Made by a program: the position numbers and the translations under genes. The notes beneath the pieces were generated by a model, which did no database searches, had not been told where the DNA came from, and saw only the letters and a program-made list of their open reading frames with translations. Shown here piece after piece: positions 8,725 to 19,321 of a stretch of DNA of 64,000 nucleotides. The stretch lies in contig CAWHBF010000008.1 in assembly GCA_963827515.1 (NCBI GenBank), positions 62,001 through 126,000 of the forward strand, given 5' to 3'. The stretch is from JABFSA01 sp963827515 (GTDB taxonomy: Bacteria; Acidobacteriota; Vicinamibacteria; Vicinamibacterales; UBA2999). Each line of letters begins with the position of its first letter. Position 1 is the stretch's first letter.

Positions 8725-9878
8725 TAGGTCAACCGTTTCTCGACGCGCAGCTCACAACTGGCCAGCGTGTCGGCAATGCGGGTGCCAGCCTGTCCATCGC
8801 CGTAGAGACGATCGGGTGCCGGCCGCCCGCGACGAATGTGATCGTGAATCGCCGTCGCGATGGCGGTTGCCTGATGCTCTACGTCGATCACGTTGTGCCC
8901 GCGCTCCCGTCCCATCTGGCGAGTTCCCACGTTCACTGCCGGCACGCCGAGAAAGGAACATTCACGAATGGCCACGCTCGAGTTGCCGACGATGGCCGTG
9001 GATCGATGCAGCAGCCGGAGAAAATCCTCGGGAAACATGTTGCGGAAGAAATGGAAGTTGTCTGGCTTCTCTTTCTCTCGAAAAATCCGAATGCCCTTCG
9101 ATGTGCCATCCGACCCCGCATCCACGTTCGGCCAGAACCACAGCACCGGCAGCCCAGCGTCCTTGACGGCATACAGCGTCGCATCGACCTGCTGCCTGGC
9201 TTCCTCGTACTCCGTCGTCACTGGATGCTGCATGACGACCAGGTAGCCCTTCGAGAGATCCTCGCGTGGCCCGACACCCCCGTATCGTTCGAACGGGTCG
9301 AAGTCGAGCTCAGGCTTCGCTGCCACCTGCGCGGCGATGTCGATCGATGGGCACCCTGTGAGCACGACCGAGTCCGGCTCTTCGCCCAGTTTGATCACTC
9401 GCTCGCGGGCGAGCGCCGTCGACACGAGATGCAGGTTCGCGAGTTTGGTGACCGCGTGCCGCACCTTCTCATCGATCGAACCCGTCACCTCGCCGCCTTG
9501 CACGTGCACGACCGGAATGTTCATGTAGGACGCGGCGACAGCGGTCGCCAGCGTCTCGTACCGGTCTGCGACCGTGACCACGGCATCCGGTTTGAGGTTG
9601 TCGAACACCGTCGCCAGCTCGACGAGTCCCAGTCCGGTCGACTTCGCCGACGTCACGAGATTCTCGCCCTCGAGGACCATGTAGACGCGCGCCGCCGGCG
9701 AGAACCCGTCGCGCTCGATCGCCTGAATGGCGTTGCCGTATCGCTCGAGGAGCGCCGACGCGGCCACGACGAGCTGGAGTTCGAGATCGGGGTGGGCCTG
9801 TATCGCGGTGAGGGCCGACCGGATCCGTGAGTAGCTCGGCCTCGCCGTGACGAGGACGCAGATTCGACGTTTAGTCAT
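8721..9878 (-). CDS. neuC: UDP-N-acetylhexosamine 2-epimerase, hydrolysing type (NeuC-like)
   Basis: 385 residues. Converts a UDP-HexNAc derivative to the free 2-epimer that feeds NeuB. The N-terminus ICVLVTARPSYSRIRSAL, the ADRYET motif, GGEVTGSIDEKVRHAVTKLA, QHPVTTEY and GNSSVAIRE are family hallmarks. The usual GDR is ADR here (TVADRYET), whereas the paralogue at 21001-22851 keeps TVGDRFET. The gene lies between the ankyrin-like gene (11 bp upstream) and a methyltransferase (ATGA overlap downstream). With NeuB and NeuA nearby it completes one nonulosonate route. Full length with no frameshift. Confidence 0.9.
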   Translation of the reverse strand: MTKRRICVLVTARPSYSRIRSALTAIQAHPDLELQLVVAASALLERYGNAIQAIERDGFSPAARVYMVLEGENLVTSAKSTGLGLVELATVFDNLKPDAVVTVADRYETLATAVAASYMNIPVVHVQGGEVTGSIDEKVRHAVTKLANLHLVSTALARERVIKLGEEPDSVVLTGCPSIDIAAQVAAKPELDFDPFERYGGVGPREDLSKGYLVVMQHPVTTEYEEARQQVDATLYAVKDAGLPVLWFWPNVDAGSDGTSKGIRIFREKEKPDNFHFFRNMFPEDFLRLLHRSTAIVGNSSVAIRECSFLGVPAVNVGTRQMGRERGHNVIDVEHQATAIATAIHDHIRRGRPAPDRLYGDGQAGTRIADTLASCELRVEKRLTY

Positions 9879-9889
9879 AGGGGATCGAT

Positions 9890-10359
9890 CTACCAGCCAA
9901 TCTCGATACCGTCGCAGTCCTCGACGGAGCCTTCGGGGCGCCGTGGCTCGAGCAGCGCCCGGACGTCGTCCGCCTCAACGCTGGCCGAGAAGCACATCAA
10001 GCGGGTCCATAGGACCGACGTCCAGCCGCGCGCCCTGCTCGAGCAGCAACTCCACCATGTCCGCCCGCTCCGCCGCGACCGCGGCTTCAATCGGGGTGAT
10101 GACCAACGACTGCGCCGAGAAAATATCAGGACGCACGGCGACTGGTGGCGTTCACATCTCGCCCCGACTCAATCAGCCGCACGACCTCGCCGTTGTCGCG
10201 CAGCGCTGCCGCCTCCGAGAGCGTCACCGGCTCTACCGCCCACAAGGGATCGGCACCGAAAGGCAGCCCGATCAGCATCGCCGTCGTCGCCGCAATCAGC
10301 AGCACACCCGGCAGCCCGAGCGCGCACATCAGCAAGGGCAACGACCGCCGGCCGGTCAT
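9890..10359 (-). pseudogene. Small membrane-anchored ankyrin-repeat-like protein, two frameshifts
   Basis: The ATG at 10359 opens MTGRRSLPLLMCALGLPG with one hydrophobic segment (about residues 8-32), then an ankyrin-like stretch: VVRLIESGRDVNATS, TPIEAAVAAERADMVELLLEQGARLD, and a tail ending DCDGIEIGW at 9890. Frames change near 10131 and near 9997, each repaired by removing one base. The intact relative at 54766-55224 has the same order: one membrane segment, two ankyrin-like repeats, a short acidic tail with a cysteine. In both places the gene directly follows a related polytopic membrane protein, so the two form a module. Function unknown; ankyrin repeats usually bind a partner protein. 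Confidence 0.6.
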
Positions 10360-10374
10360 GGATGAGGGTCGACG

Positions 10375-11816
10375 TCAGTAGTTGATGTCGAAGACACGTT
10401 CCATCCATCGCGGCTCGAAATACGGATTGACGACCCGCGTCGAAATCGCCTGGCTGACGAAGGCTCCGAATCAGCGGCTGCGACGAGGCGTAGCGCTCCC
10501 AGTTGCCGTCGCGACGCCACTCCCGCTCGAGGCGCGTCCAGTCATTGCGCTGCACGAACGCCTGGGAGCGCAGCACGTGATGCACGCCCGCCGCCCTGAT
10601 CGCCCACGCAGACGACCCGGCGATGAACAGTGCGCACACCGCCGCCGTTGCCGCCCACGAGCGGCGCCGTCCCGGCCATTCGACGAAGGAAGTGCACGGC
10701 GGCTCCGAAGACCGGAAGCGCGTAGAACGCGCCGGCCACGCTCATGATCTCGTCCTTCGTGTAGACGTAGCGATATCGATGCGTTGCCGGCGAGCATCAG
10801 CGCAAAGATGACGGTGTGGCGATCGGCCAGCGTCTGCGGGCGCCGAACGCCCGACCGAAGCCGGCTGACCACGTAGGCCACCACCAGGCCAGTCGCGAAC
10901 AACGACGCGCCGATCTGGATGAAGTGGCGCGGTGCCACTTGATCGCCTCTGATCGCGCGAACGAACGCCCACACACCCGAGCGCGGCTCGGACATCAGGA
11001 CCGACAGCGCTGACGAAACGACGTTGTAGAGATGAAAGAGGATCAGATTCTCGCCGAAGCGCGCCCTGACCTGCTCGGGTGAGAGCGTGCCCAGGAGAAA
11101 CCCCGTGCTCCGCTCCTCAATCGTCGGCAGGCCCGTGTTGAAAATTCCGAATCGCACCACGGCGTAGGCGGCAAGAAGCACCGTTGCGCCGGCGACCGCG
11201 CGCCTCGAGGCGCCGGGCATGCCGGTGAGCCAGGCAGCCGCGATGACGACCCACACCAGCAGACCCGGATTCGAGCGTCAGCGCCGCGAACGCGAAGCGT
11301 CAACCAGAGCGCGAGATCGACGAGCAGCCCCCCCTTCGACTGCGTCAGGTTGAGCGCGAGCATCGCCAGCAATGCCACCTGGAGGAAGTGGTTCGTCGGA
11401 TAGATCTCCTTGACCGTTCCAAGGAAGGTGTGGATACCGAGAAACACCGTCAGCGCGAGCGGCGCAACCGCAAGCATCAAGGAATCGCGAATCTGCAGCG
11501 CTCGTACGAAGAGGAGCACGAACGCGAGCACCAGACGCAGCGTGAAACACACGGTAGGCCAGGGCGTAGTCGCCGCCGCCGAGATCGGCCACGACCTTGA
11601 TCATCGCGTAATCACATGGGGCGGAAGTAGGCGACCTCCGACAGGTGAGCACGGAAGTCGGACCAGGCCGACGGCGAGAGCGCGGCATCGAGAATCAGGC
11701 TCAGCGAGTCCGAAACCTGGAGCGGCATGTGCAAAAGGTCGTGACCGACGCCGACGGCCAGCACCGCCGCGGCCGCGGACGCCGCGACGGGCGGCACCTC
11801 TAGCCGCCGATGTCAT
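10375..11816 (-). pseudogene. Polytopic membrane protein, multiply frameshifted paralogue of the gene at 55229-56689
   Basis: The reading frame can be followed only by jumping about seven times between 11816 and 10375. Recognisable pieces in order: LQVSDSLSLILDAAL, a VVADLGGGDYALAYRVFHA stretch, VFLGIHTFLGTVKEIYPTNH, LNLTQSKGGLLVDLALWL, AAYAVVRFGIFNTGLPTIEE, IMSVAGAFYALPVFGAAVHF, AAGVHHVLRSQAFVQ, and a tail ending ERVFDINY. Each has a clear counterpart in the intact gene (for example HTFRGTVREAFPINHF and VGVHHVIQVQAFK there). Start by ATGA overlap with the NeuB stop is likely. The density of breaks is far above the rest of the window, so this may be true decay or a badly resolved patch of sequence. 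Confidence 0.6.
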
Positions 11817-12839
11817 CGGCACCGAATCTGCTCATCCCTTTCGAGATTTCTCCGCAAGACACGACCGACAAAATCGGGAAGACGCTCGGCCGGAACACCG
11901 GTGCCGGGTTTCTTCCCGGCGAGGTGCGCCTCGGTGAGGACGGTACCCGCAGGCAGCGGCTCCCTGGCCACGAGGCTCTTGGTGAAGATCGCCCGCAAGG
12001 GAGCCATCTCGAGCGCGATGGCGTCTTTGTCGACGGGACTCGCGCGCATCCGTTCCACGAAGCGAATGCCGTCGACCAGCTCCCGGAGCTCCTCCATCGT
12101 GATCGATGCGGGAACATCCGGACCGAACATCCCACGGCTCATGGTGACGTGGACCTCCACCACCTCAGCGCCCAGCGTCGCCGCGGCGAGGCCGGGATAG
12201 ATCGTGCCCGAGTGATCCGACAGCCCAACCGAGCAACCGTAACGCTCACGAAAGAACGGAATCATGTTGAGCCCGATGCGTTCGGGAGGGCATGGGTACG
12301 CCGTCGTGCACTGAAGGACGGCCAGGGGCAGGCCCGCGCGGCGAACGCGATCGACGGCTTTGTCCATCTCGACCATGTCACTCATGCCGCTCGACAATAG
12401 AATCGGGCGTCCGGTCGCGATCATCGCGTCGAGGAGCGGGAGATTGCCGATTTCACCCGACGCAATCTTCCACATCTCCATTCCGACCCGCTCCAGCAGG
12501 TCGACCGCCTCCCGCGAGAATGGCGAACTGAGGAAGATGAGACCTTTCTCGCGAGCATGCTCGGCCAGTCCCTGCCATTGCGGCTCGCTGAATGCGATCC
12601 GCTTCCAGGTACTCATAACGCGTCGCATCCTGACGGCTGAACTTGACGCGGAACGGCTCCGCCGGCGTGCTCTCCGCCTCGGCGATATGCGTCTGAAACT
12701 TGACGGCGTCGGCGCCGTTGCGCGCAATCTCGTCGATGAACGCGTGGGCAAGACCGAGGCTGCCATCGTGGGACAACCCCACCTCGGCCACCAGGAGGCA
12801 GCGCTGCAACGGAAAGCGCGAGGTAAACGTGCGTGTCAT
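11813..12839 (-). CDS. neuB: N-acylneuraminate/nonulosonate synthase (NeuB-like), one frameshift
   Basis: Condenses phosphoenolpyruvate with an N-acylated hexosamine to make a nonulosonic acid. The start MTRTFTSRFPLQRCLLVAEV, GADAVKFQTH, MWKIASGEIGNLPLL, RPILLSSGM, LQCTTAYPCPPE, VGLSDHSGTIY and a C-terminal antifreeze-like (SAF) domain with AREPLPAGTVLTEAHLAGKKPG are diagnostic. The N-terminal 78 residues lie in one frame and the rest in the next. Reading TAC-TGG instead of TACCTGG near 12607 joins them as ..RYEYWKRIAF.. and gives 341 residues, normal for NeuB. It is the only NeuB in the window although there are two NeuC and two NeuA units. Both ends overlap neighbours by ATGA. Confidence 0.9.
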
Positions 12840-15517
12840 ACGCCCACGCCCGTTCGAACGGCCCGATCCACGCGCCCGAGCGCCAGTCGTACCACCTCCA
12901 GATCCTTGACGTCGAGCGGCACGAAACCTCCCGTCTTCAAGCTCGAGAAGACCCGTTTCGACACCTCGAGGTGATCGAAACGGAAGGCCGCCGGATTCGA
13001 GTAGAACGCGACCGCGTTGGTTCCACAGAACGGCGCCAGGTAGGAAAAGCCGCCGTACGTGCCCACGAACGCCTTGGCGTTACTGATGATCCGCGTCTGT
13101 ACCTCGAGGTTCGTCTCAGGCGGCATCAAATGGTCGACCGTATGCAGCCGCTCGCGCCGGGCCGGCGCAAAGTCCGAATGATCGTCGTACCGATGTCCGG
13201 TATTCAGCAGGACGACGTCCGTGGTGGCCGTGAGATCCTCCAGGACCTGCGCGGTCAGCGCGCGATTGGCCGGAGAATCCGGAAGCGCCGAATTGGCGTA
13301 GAACTTCACCGCCACGTACTCACGCGGCAGATGCGACGCGAGGTCTCCAAGGGGCAGCTTCGGCAATGGGCGGAAGACACTGAACGCTTCGACGAGTGTG
13401 ATCGGCGCCTGCTGGCGCCAGAAGACGTTGAACAGGTTGTACATCATCGACGGGTGGAGAATCTTGACGCTGTCGAGGCCACGGGCCTTCTTGACGCGCT
13501 CGATAATCTCGCGGTCGAACTCGCCGATGTCGATGTGTTTCAGCCGGCCTTTCTGCTCGTGAATGCGCGCCTCGTTGCGCAACCGGAACTCCTCGGCGGT
13601 GAAGAGCGACAGAATGTCGTGGTAGTTCGACGTGATGTGCCGGTACCAGGGAGCCGCGCCGCCCCGCGAGACGACGACTAACTGATCGTCGTGGAGGCTC
13701 GCATACGCCTTCACCCACGCCAGAAACGGAATCCAGTACAGCAGCTCGAAGCCGGCTTCAGTGAGCCACGGCCCGACGATGATCGTGCGATTCTGGCGCC
13801 CGAGCATCGTGATCATCTCTTTGGTCTCGTCGACTTCCGGAATACCTGGAAATAGCAGGCTCTTGGCCGGATCGCGATGTTTGTTGAGCTTCGGCGTGAG
13901 GATCGCGCCCGACTCCTGTCGCAGCTGGGGCGGCTCTTCTCCGACGATCTGCTTGAGACGGGTGACAGCGAAGTGCCGAATCTTCAGGAACACCTGTTTT
14001 CGCGCGTGCCGCCGGAAGCGTCGCCACTTGTACCGAGTCTCCTTTCGAAACGGCTGCGTCGCCGACACGATCTGGGCAAACGCAAGCCACGGCACGAGGA
14101 GACAGCGGGCGATCCAGGCGGCAAGAGGAGCGCCGACCGGGGCCGGCGCCGGCTGCAAGGCCACAGCTTCGATCGCGTTCGCGAATCGCGGTGTCGAGGG
14201 TTCGTCGAGCCCCTGGGGCCGAATGAATCCTTCCGTGAACCGACGCGCCCGTTCGATGCCGGCGCGGGGATCGGCGAGCGTCGCCGACAGTTGGAGCACG
14301 TGTTCTTCCAGACTACGTGCCGTTTCGAGGAGGCCACCGCCGACCTGCGTCAGATAGTGGAAGTGAATCGTCCCTTCCTGGTTGTCCTGTGAGATCTCCG
14401 GTTCCAGGATCGACAGAACAGGCTTGCCAGCCACACCCGCTTCGAGAAACGCGCTGGTGTTGAGCCCGACCACGGCTGACGCGTAGTACAGAGAGTCGAA
14501 GTAGTCGTTCTTCGACGCGGGGTCCACAGGGTGCCCCCCGAAGAACCCGACGTTCTTGAACTCCGTGAGATCCACCTGCTGCCACTCGTCGAGCCGTCGT
14601 GGATGGGGCCGAATGAGCAGACCCGCCTCCCGGAGGACGGGATCGGCGCTGCCGCGAACGTGCTGGATCCAGCGTTCGGTGAATTTCGCTTCGTTCGCGG
14701 TGTTCTTGAACAGCGACGAGCATACGTACAGGACGTACGGCCGTGCCGCGTCGAGGTTGGCGTACTCACAGAACTCTTCGCGCGAGCGTGATGGCTGCCG
14801 GCCGAACCACTGGTCGTAACACTGCGCTCCCGTCACGACAATCCGTTCGGGCGGCACACGATGCAGCTCGACGGCCTCACCCTTCTGCGTCTCGTTCCAG
14901 ACGGTGACGAGATCTGGAATCGCGCGCAGGAGCGACTTGCTGGACAAGTGATCCCAGCTGCCGACGCAGAGCACCGTTCGCAACCCGAGCGCGCGCGCGC
15001 TCAAGTAGTGGTCGAGCTGCGGCGAGCCCAGATCGACGAGCGGCGTGATCAACACGACGTCTGGCTTCTGCTCCTGGTAGAACGTCTCGAGTTCCCGACT
15101 CCTGGGAACCGCCTGCTCGAACTGTCGCAGCACCCATGAGAGCGCGCGACGGCCGGCCGGGGTCCGGAGCACAGGCAATCCGGCGAGCGATCGGACCAGG
15201 CGAGGGGTCCGTTCCTCCGACCGGCCCCGTAGCCGAGGCATCGTGTCGTACCGAGGATCGAGGAACCGGAGATGATCGATACCGAGGCGCAGCTTCTGCC
15301 CGAGAGCGAGCCACGCCCCGGACTGGCGAGTCGGCGTCCAGCCGACGGTCACCTTCGGATATCGGGCCGCGAGGCGCTCAACGAGACCTGCGCCGCCCAG
15401 GGATTCCTCCCGGTCGGCCGAGAGGTGGATCGTGTGTCCGCGCTCGGCGAGTTCGGCGATCGCCGACTCGAAGAGCCGCAGATACGAGAAATGCCGGGCC
15501 AGAAACAGAATCTTCAT
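12836..15517 (-). CDS. Fusion protein: SWDHL-family GT-B-like transferase plus GPW-family domain
   Basis: 893 residues from the ATG at 15517 (MKILFLARHFSYLRLFESA). Residues 1 to about 480 are a full SWDHL domain: LSADREESLGG, CVGSWDHLSSKSLLRAIPD, VTVWNETQKGEAVELHRVPP, VTGAQCYDQWFGRQPSR, RPYVLYVCSS, LIRPHPRRLDEW, VVGLNTSAFLEAGVAGKP, GTIHFHYL. A basic linker follows, then a GPW domain from about residue 600: IVGPWLTEAGFELLYWIPFL, VVSRGGAAPWYRH, HPSMMYNLFNVFW, YVAVKFYAN, FVGTYGGFSYLAPFCGTN. This fusion ties the two repeated families together in one function, perhaps two successive sugar transfers. It is joined by ATGA overlaps to genes on both sides. Confidence 0.8.
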   Translation of the reverse strand: MKILFLARHFSYLRLFESAIAELAERGHTIHLSADREESLGGAGLVERLAARYPKVTVGWTPTRQSGAWLALGQKLRLGIDHLRFLDPRYDTMPRLRGRSEERTPRLVRSLAGLPVLRTPAGRRALSWVLRQFEQAVPRSRELETFYQEQKPDVVLITPLVDLGSPQLDHYLSARALGLRTVLCVGSWDHLSSKSLLRAIPDLVTVWNETQKGEAVELHRVPPERIVVTGAQCYDQWFGRQPSRSREEFCEYANLDAARPYVLYVCSSLFKNTANEAKFTERWIQHVRGSADPVLREAGLLIRPHPRRLDEWQQVDLTEFKNVGFFGGHPVDPASKNDYFDSLYYASAVVGLNTSAFLEAGVAGKPVLSILEPEISQDNQEGTIHFHYLTQVGGGLLETARSLEEHVLQLSATLADPRAGIERARRFTEGFIRPQGLDEPSTPRFANAIEAVALQPAPAPVGAPLAAWIARCLLVPWLAFAQIVSATQPFRKETRYKWRRFRRHARKQVFLKIRHFAVTRLKQIVGEEPPQLRQESGAILTPKLNKHRDPAKSLLFPGIPEVDETKEMITMLGRQNRTIIVGPWLTEAGFELLYWIPFLAWVKAYASLHDDQLVVVSRGGAAPWYRHITSNYHDILSLFTAEEFRLRNEARIHEQKGRLKHIDIGEFDREIIERVKKARGLDSVKILHPSMMYNLFNVFWRQQAPITLVEAFSVFRPLPKLPLGDLASHLPREYVAVKFYANSALPDSPANRALTAQVLEDLTATTDVVLLNTGHRYDDHSDFAPARRERLHTVDHLMPPETNLEVQTRIISNAKAFVGTYGGFSYLAPFCGTNAVAFYSNPAAFRFDHLEVSKRVFSSLKTGGFVPLDVKDLEVVRLALGRVDRAVRTGVGV

Positions 15518-17208
15518 GAGATGAGACCGATCCGTTTCATCAGCCGTTGCTTGAATCTTTTCATCGTCTTCGTGCGACGCCATTCTGCGGCCCGTTCCGC
15601 CTTGTAGCGCGCTCTCTCGGCCACGCGGGCGTCTCGTTGCTGTTGTTCGGATAGATTGTGCGCGTCCTTCACGCGCCATGCGGCGTCGACGTGTTCCCGG
15701 TGGGCACGCTGACGGGCGACGATAGCCCGTTCATGTTCGCTCAACATGAGCGGCTCAGCGACCCGGCGCGATGCAAGTGACACCACCGGCGCCATGACAC
15801 CACGCAGAACGCGGTGGGACGACTGCTCGCCGCCGGCGACCCGCGACACGCCGCGAAGCGCTTCCACCGCGTCGGCGAACACAGGTGAAGCGGGCACGTC
15901 CGTCCCTCGAGGCCGGATGAACGCTTCGACAAACCGACGGCTCTTGGGTGACATCTGTTCGGTGGCCTGAAGCGCAGCGTTGAGCTGGCGACACTGCTCG
16001 TCCAGTGTCTTGGCTGTGTGCAACAGGCCTCCACCTACGTTCAACAGATAGTGAAAATGGATGGTGCCCTCCTGGTTCTCATAGTGCTCGGGCAGGAGCG
16101 TCGTGAACACGGGCTTACCCGCTATCGCGCCTTCGAGGAAAGCACTGGTGTTGAGCCCGACAACAGCGGCGCTGTGATGCAGGGAGTCGAAGTAGTCGGC
16201 CTTGGCATCAGGGTCGACCGGGTTGCGCCCCCAGAGTCGCACGCCCGGATCCTCGGTGACGTTGACGTCCGCCCACTCCTTGAGTCGAGCCGGGTGAGGG
16301 CGAACCACGATCGGAATGGATGCCAGCGGTTCCAGCCCGCAGGTGCGTACTGCCCGGATCCAGCGTTGGACGAAACGCGCCTCGCTCGGGCTGCCCTGGA
16401 AAAGAGCGGAGCACACGTACAGCAGAAACGGGCCGTCGCCCGTCAGCCCGACCTTCCGGCAGAACGTCTCTCGGTCGGTTGACGGGCGTCGATCGAACCA
16501 CTGGTCGAAGCACTGAGCGCCAGTGACAACGATCTGCTCTGGCGGTACGCCGTGCAACGTCAACGCCTCGTTTCGCTGCGTCTCGTTCCAGACGAAGATT
16601 CGGTCGGGAACGTTCCGAAGAATGGCCTTGCTCGACAGGTGATCCCAGCTCCACACGCAGAGCGCGGTCGGATAGCCGAGCGCCTTCGCGGACTGCAGGT
16701 AGTCGAGTTGCGGAGAAGCCACCAGGCCGATCAACGGCGTGAACAACACGACGTCGGCGGCTTGTTCCTGAAGGTACTCGTCGATCTTGGCGCCTCGCGG
16801 GATCGCTCGTTCGCACGCAGTCAAGGCCGCCCGCACGACTCGTCGACCAGTCGAGGTCCGCGCAGCCGTGACAAACAACAGCCACAGGCCGATTCTCGGT
16901 ACCCGCTCCCGCGCTCGCGCCCGCAACTTCGGTGCACCGGCGTATGCCGGATCGAGGTACCGCAGGTAGTCGATCGTCATGCGGAGCTTGATCGCAAAGT
17001 CGCCCCAGGCATCCTCACGGCTCGGCACCCAGCCGAGTGAGACGCCAGCGTGCTCCCGTGCCAGGCGCTCCACCATCTCTCGTCCGCCGAGATCCTCTTC
17101 GCGCTCTGCCGCCAGGTGCAGTTGGTGCCCCCGAGCGGCAAGGGCTGCGATCACCGACTCGTAGTTGCGGAAATAGGTGTAGTGCCGCGCGAGGAAGAGA
17201 ATCTTCAC
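15514..17208 (-). CDS. SWDHL-family protein, putative GT-B-like glycosyltransferase
   Basis: 564 residues starting MKILFLARHYTYFRNYESV. N-terminal half: HLAAEREEDLGG and the YLRYLDPAYAGAPKLRARARE region. Centre: CVWSWDHLSSKAILRNVPDR, WNETQRNEALTLHGVPPE, VTGAQCFDQWFDRRPS, FLLYVCSALF. C-terminal half: VVRPHPARLKEWADV, DYFDSLHHSAAVVGLNTSAF, EGTIHFHYLLNVGGGLLHTA, FIRPRGTDVPASP. The last 90 residues are a long charged segment rich in Arg, Lys, Glu and Ala, probably one extended helix. The GLNTSAFLE..AGKPV block resembles the donor site of CDP-glycerol or UDP-GlcNAc-epimerase-like GT-B proteins (inference). It lies 6 bp after the upstream stop and shares ATGA with the fusion gene downstream. Confidence 0.75.
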   Translation of the reverse strand: MKILFLARHYTYFRNYESVIAALAARGHQLHLAAEREEDLGGREMVERLAREHAGVSLGWVPSREDAWGDFAIKLRMTIDYLRYLDPAYAGAPKLRARARERVPRIGLWLLFVTAARTSTGRRVVRAALTACERAIPRGAKIDEYLQEQAADVVLFTPLIGLVASPQLDYLQSAKALGYPTALCVWSWDHLSSKAILRNVPDRIFVWNETQRNEALTLHGVPPEQIVVTGAQCFDQWFDRRPSTDRETFCRKVGLTGDGPFLLYVCSALFQGSPSEARFVQRWIRAVRTCGLEPLASIPIVVRPHPARLKEWADVNVTEDPGVRLWGRNPVDPDAKADYFDSLHHSAAVVGLNTSAFLEGAIAGKPVFTTLLPEHYENQEGTIHFHYLLNVGGGLLHTAKTLDEQCRQLNAALQATEQMSPKSRRFVEAFIRPRGTDVPASPVFADAVEALRGVSRVAGGEQSSHRVLRGVMAPVVSLASRRVAEPLMLSEHERAIVARQRAHREHVDAAWRVKDAHNLSEQQQRDARVAERARYKAERAAEWRRTKTMKRFKQRLMKRIGLIS

Positions 17209-17214
17209 GCGTGG

Positions 17215-19321
17215 TTACGTCCCCGGACACGATTCGAGCGCCCGAACACACGTTCGACGAGAGGAGTGATCCCAACCCGGCGCGAGAGTGACGAGGACGC
17301 CGTAGAGACTCAGCAGCGCCACGTGCTTCACGCGCTTATATACCCACCTGGGCCACCCGAGCATCGAGAGCAGCCCTCGCTGGACTGTGGACTTCCCATA
17401 GTGGCGCCACGCGTACGCGGCCGCGTAGGCAACGACGAGACGTCGAGCCACTGACTGCGGCAGCTCCACCGTCGAGTTCCCTCGCGTGACGTAGGTCTCC
17501 CACAAAGACCTGGCATGGAGATACCAGGGGGGCGTCCATGCCGATGGCGGTTGAGCCCCCGGCGCGAAAAGTGTCGAGCGCTGGCGCTCGACGCTGCCGG
17601 TGTCGAATTGCCGGCGATACCAGAGGACCTCAGGCACCTGACGGATCTGACCTCGCAGGGTCAGTTCGGCCAGCAGCAGGCGATCCGGGCAGAGGACCTC
17701 CCTGAAACACGCCGGCGTCGCGGACTGCATTGACGCGCATGAGGCCGTACACCATGTCGCCCGCGGCGACCGAGTCGCTGCGATTGAAGAGCCTCCAGCG
17801 CGCGTGGAGATCCGTGACGCCGAGCGTCTCGAACTGCCGCGCCGGCTTCGCCATGGGCACACCGTCCGGGCTGATCCGCTGCGTCAGCGGGTAGGCGACG
17901 ACGACGTCGGGGTACCCCTCGAGGGTGGCAACGAGCGTCTCGAGCCACTTCGGATGCCACCGGTCGTGGTCGCTGGCCCAGGCGAAGTAGCTGGACCCGC
18001 CGGCTGACGCCTCCTCGAACGCCGCGCGCCATGCGGCAACCATTCCACGACGCTCTGGAAATCTCACGTAGCGCACGCGGCTGTCCCGCTCGGCATAGGC
18101 GCGCGCGATGGCCTCGGTGCCATCCGTCGAGCCGTCATCGACGAGTACCAACTGGAAACGCGCGTGCGTCTGCGCCAGCAATGAGTCGAGCGACTCAGAC
18201 AGGTATGGGGCTCGGTTGCGCAGCGTCACGCCGATGCCGACCAGTGGAGCCGCATGGGTGCCCGACAGCCCTCGAGCGGCCTCCGGTTTGAGCGTGCCGG
18301 CGAGGTGACGATACCCCGTGTCGTCGACACGGCTGGTCCGTCGCGCCTCGTCCACGCTGATGGCACTGTCCCTCTTCGTGGCTTTGAGGTAACCCGACCC
18401 GAGGACCGACACCTCACGCAGGTCGTAGCGTCGTGAGAGGATCGCGCTCACACTCTCGATCTCATCGTTGTAGACAGAGCGGTCGCGATTCAAACTGTAG
18501 AGCGTCTGACAACCGGTCGCCGCCGCCAGCTCCGTGTACCGCTCGACCTGCGACGTGGTCATCTCCTGGAACGACACGAGGTTCACCAGCAGGTCCGGTC
18601 GCGCGTCGAGGACGGCATCGACGTGCGGCACGGGAACGAACACGAAGTCGACGTCCTCTGACTCCTCGAACGTGCGCTGTCCCGCTTGCCAGAACCGCAC
18701 CTTGGCCTCAGGGAACACCGTCAGAAGATAGCTGGCCGAGAAGAGAAACAGCTCAGGGAAATCAACGACGACATAGGTGGTCTTGGGAAACAGCGTCTTG
18801 AACTGATAGGCGAACCCGCCCCAGCCCGCGCCGATTTCCAGCACGATGCGGCGACGATCGGTCGCGCGGAACGGCTCGAGAACGCCAGCCCGCTGCATGC
18901 CGACGAGCACTTCGAAGAACTTGAGCGTATCAACGTTGTAGCGCCTGCCCTCGATAGTGAATCCGAAGCCTCCGAGTGCGTCATGTTCCTCGACGAGCAG
19001 TGTCGAACCTCCTGCCAGCGCCACGAGTGCTCGAAGGCGACGCTCGAAGAAGGCCCGCTTTTCACCAGCCTCGCGATAGTCGTAGGGCCGGATGCCGGTG
19101 ATCTGAAACGCGTGATGACGCAGCTTCCGAACAACGAGCGGAGACGCATCGATCAGGTAGTCGATCTGGTCCAGCTCCTGGGCCCAGTACCGGCTCGGAC
19201 CGCTCTCTCCAGGACCTTCGCGCCGGTCCTTCATCCGCAGCACCTCGTCGCGCACGCGACAGTAGGTGGCGTAGGCCAATCGGTCGGCGTCAGACAAGGC
19301 GGCCAAGGAGGAGCTGTCCAT
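17215..19321 (-). CDS. Fusion: putative sugar O-methyltransferase plus GT2 glycosyltransferase, one frameshift
   Basis: About 701 residues once a single extra base near 17706 is removed. The ATG at 19321 (MDSSSLAALSDADRLAYATY) overlaps the previous stop. Residues 1 to about 360 look like the putative sugar O-methyltransferase family: IVLEIGAGWGGFAYQFKTLF is the SAM site, followed by VVVDFPELFLFSASYL and LVNLVSFQEMT. From about residue 365 a GT2 domain follows: VGIGVTLRNRAPYLSESLDS, LVLVDDGSTDGTEAIARAY, FAWASDHDRWHPKW (DxD-like). The C-terminal tail in the shifted frame, beginning REVLCPDRLLLAELTL, ends in a hydrophobic stretch near the stop at 17215. One protein could add and methylate a sugar. 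Confidence 0.8.
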
